Assembly (NCBI GenBank): GCA_039030075.1
Contig: JBCCEW010000005.1
Span: forward strand, 124,001 to 188,000
DNA from: Myxococcota bacterium
Lineage (GTDB): Bacteria; Myxococcota_A; UBA9160; SMWR01
Direction: 5' to 3'
DNA length: 64,000 nucleotides
Below, piece after piece: positions 59,218 through 64,000 of the stretch. The notes beneath the pieces are model-generated. The model saw only the letters and a list, made by a program, of their open reading frames with translations, had not been told where the DNA came from and did no database searches. Every line of letters begins with the position of its first letter. Position 1 is the first letter of the stretch. The translations under genes and the position numbers were made by a program.

Positions 59218-60224
59218 GCGCGGCGCAGGGAACCGACGCACCGTCGCGGATTCGTTGCGGCGCCGGGTTCTTCCGGCGACCCGACCGCGCGCTGATCCAG
59301 GTCTCGGGCAGCGACCGGGTGCGCTGGCTGCAAGGCATGGTCAGCAACGACGTCGCGGTCCTGGTGCCCGGGCTCGAGCGATCGGGCTGCTACGCGTTGC
59401 TGCTGACACCCCAGGGTCGAATCCTGGCCGATCTCCACGTCTTCGAACGCGGCGATCACTACTGGCTCGAGAGCGCCCGGTCGGCGCGCGACACCCTGCT
59501 CGAGCGCCTCGACGCCTTCATCATCGCCGACGACGTCACGCTCGGCGATCACACCGATGCGTGGGAGCGCGCGTCGCTGGAGGGCCCGCGCGCGGTCGAA
59601 TGGTTCGCAGGATGGGCCGAGCAACCCCTCGACGCGTTGCAACGGCACTGCGGTGTCGACGTGGGCACTCCGGTCGGTGCCGCGTTCGTCGCGCGTTGGG
59701 GCGCCTGCCTCGACGACGGTCTGCAGCTCTTCCTGCCGACGGCGAGCATCGATGGCGTGCTCGCCGATCTGCGCGAGGTCGCGGCGCGCGCCGACGGAGA
59801 GTGTGTCGAGGGAGATCCCTCCGACTTCGAGCGGCTCCGCGTCGAGTCCGGCATTCCCCAGTTCGGCAGCGAGCTCGGGCCCGACGTGCTTCCCGCGGAG
59901 GTCGGGCTCATCGGCGAGGCGGTCAGCCTGAGCAAGGGGTGTTACACGGGCCAGGAGGTGGTGGCTCGCATGGAGTCGCGCGGTGCCCTCTCCCATCGCC
60001 TGCTCGGCGTGCGTTTCGACGCGAACGCCGCCGCACCGCCGACGGGAACCGCGCTAGAGGTCGCCGGCAAGGTCGTCGGCGAGCTGACCAGTGTGGTCGC
60101 GTCCGACGATTCGGCATTGGGGCTCGCCTTCGTGCGTAAGGCCCACGCCGAACCGGGTGGGGTGGTGCGCGTCGGCGACGCGGAGGCCACGCTGTTCGCG
60201 ATCCCGCCGGAGCCCGCGTCGTGA
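59214..60224 (+). CDS. ygfZ: YgfZ/GcvT-type folate-binding protein (Fe-S cluster repair)
   Basis: A 336-residue protein starting at ATG 59214, overlapping the preceding gene by four bases. The YgfZ signature K-G-C-Y-T-G-Q-E appears as SKGCYTGQEVVARM, preceded by the GcvT-like domain (RVRWLQGMVSNDVAVLVPG, YALLLTPQGRILADLHVF). YgfZ proteins support Fe-S cluster enzymes using tetrahydrofolate. The end overlaps the DUF2064 gene (GTGA). Confidence 0.93.
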   Translation: MSAAQGTDAPSRIRCGAGFFRRPDRALIQVSGSDRVRWLQGMVSNDVAVLVPGLERSGCYALLLTPQGRILADLHVFERGDHYWLESARSARDTLLERLDAFIIADDVTLGDHTDAWERASLEGPRAVEWFAGWAEQPLDALQRHCGVDVGTPVGAAFVARWGACLDDGLQLFLPTASIDGVLADLREVAARADGECVEGDPSDFERLRVESGIPQFGSELGPDVLPAEVGLIGEAVSLSKGCYTGQEVVARMESRGALSHRLLGVRFDANAAAPPTGTALEVAGKVVGELTSVVASDDSALGLAFVRKAHAEPGGVVRVGDAEATLFAIPPEPAS

Positions 60225-60937
60225 GCCAACCGACGGCGCGTGCTCAGAGTCGGCCGGTGCTCATCGTCTTCGCGAAGCGGCCGGCACCCGGCGAGGTGAA
60301 GACCCGGATGTGTCCGCCCTTCCAACCCGACGAGGCGGCGGATCTCTACGCGGCGATGTTGGACGACGTGCTCGAGGCGAGCCTCGATGCCGCCCGCGCC
60401 GTCGGTGCCGAAGCCTGGCTGCTGGTGCACCCCGCGTCGGCGGCACGCGAACTCACGCTCCGCTGTCCGCCCGGGTTTCGGGTGCTGCCCCAGCGCGGTG
60501 CCGATCTGGCCGAGCGGATGACGGATGCAGTGGCAACGGCGGCGGCCGCGGGGTTCGGACGCATCCTGCTCCGCGGCAGCGACAGCCCGGCACTGCCCGT
60601 CGAGCACCTGGTGGACGGGTTTCGCGCCCTCGTCGACGTCGACCTCGTCGTCGGACCGGATCGAGACGGCGGCTACAGCTGGATCGGCGTGCGTCGGCCG
60701 ACGCCTGGCCTCTTCGACCATCCGATGAGTACGTCGACGGTGCTCGAGGACACGCTGGCGAACGCCGCCGCGGTCGGCTGGACCACGCGGCGCCTCGCGG
60801 CGCACTTCGACTTCGACACGGCGGAAGATCTGGCGCACTGGTTGGGGAAGCGCGAGGCTGGCGGCGCCGAGCCGTGTCCGCGCACCCTTGCGTGGCTCGA
60901 AAGCCACACGTCATGGCAGGCGCATCGCCCTACCTGA
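60221..60937 (+). CDS. DUF2064 / TIGR04282-type glycosyltransferase-like protein
   Basis: A 238-residue protein with a GTG start at 60221 overlapping the YgfZ TGA. It has VFAKRPAPGEVKTRM at the N-terminus (nucleotide-sugar site), LRGSDSPALP, and VVGPDRDGGYSWIGV with the acid pair of GT-A-like folds. The family, TIGR04282, is associated with arsenosugar-type pathways and other small GT-A enzymes. No arsenic genes are present, so the substrate remains open. Confidence 0.85.
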   Translation: MSQPTARAQSRPVLIVFAKRPAPGEVKTRMCPPFQPDEAADLYAAMLDDVLEASLDAARAVGAEAWLLVHPASAARELTLRCPPGFRVLPQRGADLAERMTDAVATAAAAGFGRILLRGSDSPALPVEHLVDGFRALVDVDLVVGPDRDGGYSWIGVRRPTPGLFDHPMSTSTVLEDTLANAAAVGWTTRRLAAHFDFDTAEDLAHWLGKREAGGAEPCPRTLAWLESHTSWQAHRPT

Positions 60938-61584
<647 letters not shown>

Positions 61585-61595
61585 GTCGCTCGCGC

Positions 61596-61618
61596 GCCGC
61601 GGGGACACGTTCCGCGGC
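61596..61618 (+). terminator. Hairpin after glnB
   Basis: GCCGCGG (61596-61602) pairs with CCGCGGC (61612-61618), 12 bases after the glnB stop. No T-run follows, so rho-dependent termination or mRNA end protection is more likely than intrinsic termination. Confidence 0.4.
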
Positions 61619-61801
61619 ACCCCGGATCTCCATCCACCTCGCTGCGGACGGTCTGCCCCGGGGGTAGATTCCAGGTTCGCTACGCTTCCACCCGTCGTCG
61701 GGAGGAGCCGTGGGCTCCGGCGCACGACTTCCCGAGGCAACGCGAGGCCAGCGCGGGACGCCCAGTCGCCCGCAGCGCGCCCGCAGAAGGGAATCGCGGT
61801 G

Positions 61802-62092
61802 ATGGCGATGATGGAGATGACGTTTCCGGAACCGCGCGATCGCTGGAGCGACGCGCAGGATGCCGACTTCGAGGCCGGCTCGGAGGCCGGGGCCGATCCC
61901 CGCTCCGCGACGAGCCGGTTCCCCCAGGCCTGGTGGCGATTCGCCAGCGAGTTCGGGGAGGACGTCGCGTCCGAGTGGAAGGCGCTGGCCGAGGCCCTGA
62001 CGGCCCCGGGCAGCGGCGAACCCCGCAAGTGGCTCGGCTGGGCCCTGTTCCGGCTGGCGGCGCGGGTGAACCCCGAGGTTCGCGAGCGCTAG
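61802..62092 (+). CDS. Small acidic hypothetical protein
   Basis: A 96-residue protein from ATG 61802 (a GTG lies one codon upstream), with AAGGGA as a moderate ribosome-binding site. Two amphipathic helices with conserved-looking tryptophans (FPQAWWRFASEFGEDVASEWKAL, RKWLGWALFRLAARV) are the only distinct features. I recognise no family. It may be a real small protein or a spurious frame; codon use fits its neighbours. Confidence 0.45.
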   Translation: MAMMEMTFPEPRDRWSDAQDADFEAGSEAGADPRSATSRFPQAWWRFASEFGEDVASEWKALAEALTAPGSGEPRKWLGWALFRLAARVNPEVRER

Positions 62093-62219
62093 TCGCGGAC
62101 CCCGCCGCGGAACGCGGCCGACCTGCCTTGCCTTTGAGCAACCCGGGGTTCGCGGCGCCCGGACGTTGCGTCGCAGCTGGCCCGCCTCTTGCTTCTGCAG
62201 AGAGGCGGAGGCCCTATCC

Positions 62220-62471
62220 ATGCGCGTGTACGTCCTGACCTTTGGAAGCCGCAGCGATCTCTCTCGCGCCTTCGACCGGGTTCTCGAGGATCCCCAGGTG
62301 GCGAGCTGCATGATCGAGCCCGAGCACCGTCGGCTCCGGTTCCTGGGCCCGCTGCGGTTGACCGAGCGCCTCGTCGAGCGGATCTACCAGGATGGCGGGC
62401 TGGCCTGGTGCAGCCGCCACGATTTCCGCGACCCCGCCGAAGAACGACTGGGGGCGCTCACCGCGGCCTGA
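62220..62471 (+). CDS. Small hypothetical protein
   Basis: An 83-residue protein from ATG 62220. An alternating beta-alpha pattern (MRVYVLTFGSRSDLSRAFDRVLEDPQVASCMIE, LRFLGPLRLTERLVERIYQDGG) suggests a small alpha/beta fold. No family is recognised. AGAGAGGCGGAGG upstream is a plausible ribosome-binding region. Confidence 0.55.
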   Translation: MRVYVLTFGSRSDLSRAFDRVLEDPQVASCMIEPEHRRLRFLGPLRLTERLVERIYQDGGLAWCSRHDFRDPAEERLGALTAA

Positions 62472-62520
62472 GCCGCCCCCGCCGCGCGCTTGCCAGCCGC
62501 GTTTCCGCTTGCAGACTCGT

Positions 62521-62537
62521 CCGGATCGACGATCCGG
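62521..62537. promoter_or_regulatory. Perfect palindrome upstream of the DUF4349 gene
   Basis: CCGGATC-GAC-GATCCGG, 7-base arms, ends 10 bases before the DUF4349 start codon, next to the ribosome-binding site. It could act as an operator or as an RNA hairpin affecting translation. Confidence 0.35.
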
Positions 62538-62547
62538 GGGGTGACCC

Positions 62548-63261
62548 ATGCGAGTGGTTCCGTGTCTGTGGGCGATCGGGATGGGTGTCGTGCTCCTGGC
62601 GTGCACGAGCACGCCCGATGCTGAGTTCGCGCGCGCCGGGCGTGAGGCGTCGACGGCCGGAGCCATGGCCGCGTCCGACACGGCCGCGCCTCCGCCGTCG
62701 GCTGCTGCGGTGCAGCGCCTGCTGATCCGCAACGCCGATCTGGCCCTCGATGTCGAAGACCTGGACGCGGCGACCGCTGCGGTGGAAGCGCGCGTTGTCG
62801 CGATCGGCGGCCTCGTCCGGCACTCGGGTGGCGACGACGATCGCCGCTCCCTGCAAGTGGGCGTTCCGAACGATCGGCTCGAGGCCTTCCTCGACCACGT
62901 CGCCGAGCTCGGCGAGGTCACCCGCCGCTCGCTGCGCAGCGAGGACGTCACCGAGCAGCATGCGGATCTGGTCGCCGAGATCGAGAACACGCGGTCGTTC
63001 CGCGACCGGCTGCGTCAGCTCCTCGAGCGCGCGAAGTCGGTCGAAGAGGTGCTCCAGGTCGAACGCGAGCTCACCCGTGTGCAGACCCAGCTCGACCGTC
63101 TCGAGGCGCGGAAGCGGCGCCTGGACTCGGACGTCGCGTTGGCGACGGTCTACGTGCATCTCGAGCGCGCCGAACGCGCGGTGCCCGGGCCCCTGGCGAT
63201 CGCGGGGTACGGGGTCTACTGGCTCGTCGAGAAGCTCTGGAAGATCCCGCTCCCGCGCTGA
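62548..63261 (+). CDS. DUF4349 lipoprotein
   Basis: A 237-residue protein starting at ATG 62548. A lipobox (VVLLAC) ends the signal peptide at about residue 18-19. DUF4349 follows: LLIRNADLALDVEDLDAATAAVEARVVAIGGLV, a SLQVGVPNDRLEAFLDHV strand, and a coiled coil (HADLVAEIENTRSFRDRLRQLLERA, VEEVLQVERELTRVQTQLDRLEARK). The C-terminus usually has a membrane helix; here it ends at LVEKLWKIPLPR. DUF4349 proteins are envelope proteins of unknown role. Confidence 0.85.
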   Translation: MRVVPCLWAIGMGVVLLACTSTPDAEFARAGREASTAGAMAASDTAAPPPSAAAVQRLLIRNADLALDVEDLDAATAAVEARVVAIGGLVRHSGGDDDRRSLQVGVPNDRLEAFLDHVAELGEVTRRSLRSEDVTEQHADLVAEIENTRSFRDRLRQLLERAKSVEEVLQVERELTRVQTQLDRLEARKRRLDSDVALATVYVHLERAERAVPGPLAIAGYGVYWLVEKLWKIPLPR

Positions 63262-63276
63262 CGCGCTTCGAAGAGA

Positions 63277-63327
63277 AAGGGCGCCCGGGTCCGAGCGGCG
63301 CGCCCACGCCGAGACCCGAGCGCCCTT
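63277..63327 (-). terminator. Terminator downstream of glnK
   Basis: A 15-base arm (63277-63291) pairs with 63313-63327 with one mismatch. On the minus strand it is followed by TTTCTCTTCG, so it should terminate the amtB-glnK transcript. It may also serve the convergent DUF4349 gene. Confidence 0.7.
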
Positions 63328-63351
63328 GGGCACCCGACAGGTGTCCTCAAA

Positions 63352-63702
<351 letters not shown>

Positions 63703-64000
63703 CTAAGCGCTTTCGCTGGTGGCGAGGCGACTGGCGACGCCCGCCGGTGCGGTCGACTGGCCGCTGGGCAGCGACGAGAAGGCACCGCTGCCCGCGGTGC
63801 CGACGTCGTAGGCGTGCTGCCCGTGCTCGGCGTAGTCGAGACCTTCGATTTCCTCTTCCTCGCTCACGCGCAGGCCCATCGTGGCCTTCACGAGTGCGAA
63901 GATCGCGAACGCGCAGACCAGCGTCGTGATGCCGTAGGCCACCACACCGATCAGCTGAACCAGGAAGCTGTGCTCCGGGTTCGTGGAGAAGATGCCGACG
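63703..64000 (-). CDS. amtB: AmtB ammonium channel, C-terminal end only
   Basis: The frame enters from the right edge of the window and ends at TAG 63703-63705. The visible part has the last transmembrane helix (LIGVVAYGITTLVCAFAIFALVK) followed by the conserved AmtB C-terminal tail start (GLRVSEEEEIEGLDYAEHGQHAYD) that docks PII, then an extended Ser/Ala-rich end. The N-terminal majority lies outside the window. Confidence 0.92.
   Translation of the reverse strand, partial: VGIFSTNPEHSFLVQLIGVVAYGITTLVCAFAIFALVKATMGLRVSEEEEIEGLDYAEHGQHAYDVGTAGSGAFSSLPSGQSTAPAGVASRLATSESA

Noticed and set aside
61680-62311. Minus-strand open frames over the small genes between the two PII genes
   Set aside because: They are rich in Arg/Pro/Ser without motifs and lack ribosome-binding sites.

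Overview
This is a strongly GC-rich stretch of bacterial chromosome, densely packed with short intergenic gaps. The gene mix is PilY1, four proteins with PEP-CTERM-type anchors, an alkyl-DHAP-synthase-like FAD enzyme, hybrid histidine kinases, an F420-type luciferase-like oxidoreductase, Coq4, and a UGA-decoded AhpD-like protein. It suggests a Gram-negative of the myxobacterial/deltaproteobacterial kind, probably an uncultured aerobic lineage; this placement is inference. I see no rRNA, tRNA, CRISPR array, insertion sequence or prophage.

Layout. 1-5.7 kb: C-terminally cut pilY1, a small secreted protein, a GT-C/TPR membrane protein and a PEP-CTERM protein, all on the minus strand. 5.8-12.4 kb: a minus-strand catabolic block (SDR, amidohydrolase, TetR, second amidohydrolase, acetoacetate-decarboxylase-like protein, with an aldehyde dehydrogenase upstream). 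12.6-16 kb: a DUF1214 protein, then a bufferin-type RiPP locus (precursor, MNIO enzyme, DUF2063 partner) preceded by a leader dense in potential RNA stems. 16-20.5 kb: SGNH hydrolase, F420-type oxidoreductase, DUF3565-DUF1971 fusion, VOC protein, Gfo/Idh/MocA oxidoreductase. 21-23 kb: a hybrid histidine kinase between two small membrane proteins. 23.2-27 kb: a membrane-integrity operon (RHH-like regulator, PspA, YqiJ-like, flotillin). 27-32.3 kb: TPR membrane protein, VIT/PEP-CTERM protein, acyl-CoA ligase. 32.3-36.8 kb: GMC oxidoreductase with its Tat-exported small subunit, tandem Coq4, gamma-carbonic anhydrase. 36.8-41.6 kb: quinone oxidoreductase, second hybrid kinase, GH43-like propeller, alpha/beta hydrolase. 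41.7-45.8 kb: NTF2-like protein, the selenoprotein, a TPR protein, and a convergent AgpS-like enzyme. 45.8-50 kb: ATPase / beta-sandwich / DUF3592 operon and an MFS transporter. 50.2-56 kb: a paralogous coiled-coil pair and two surface-anchored PEP-CTERM proteins, one a PA14-PQQ-cytochrome fusion. 56-61 kb: NAD-type isocitrate dehydrogenase with a glycosyltransferase, then NTP-transferase, YgfZ and DUF2064. 61-64 kb: glnB behind a sigma54-type promoter, three small genes, and the end of amtB-glnK.

How the parts fit. The clearest specialised systems are the copper-buffering RiPP locus with a possible RNA switch, an AhpD-like protein whose CxxC motif is CxxU through an in-frame TGA, and the flotillin/PspA membrane-stress operon. 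The nitrogen-signalling pair (glnB, glnK-amtB) closes the window. Long-chain oxidation and lipid functions (acyl-CoA ligase, ALDH, SDR, amidohydrolases, AgpS) fit a heterotroph using hydrophobic or polymer-derived carbon.
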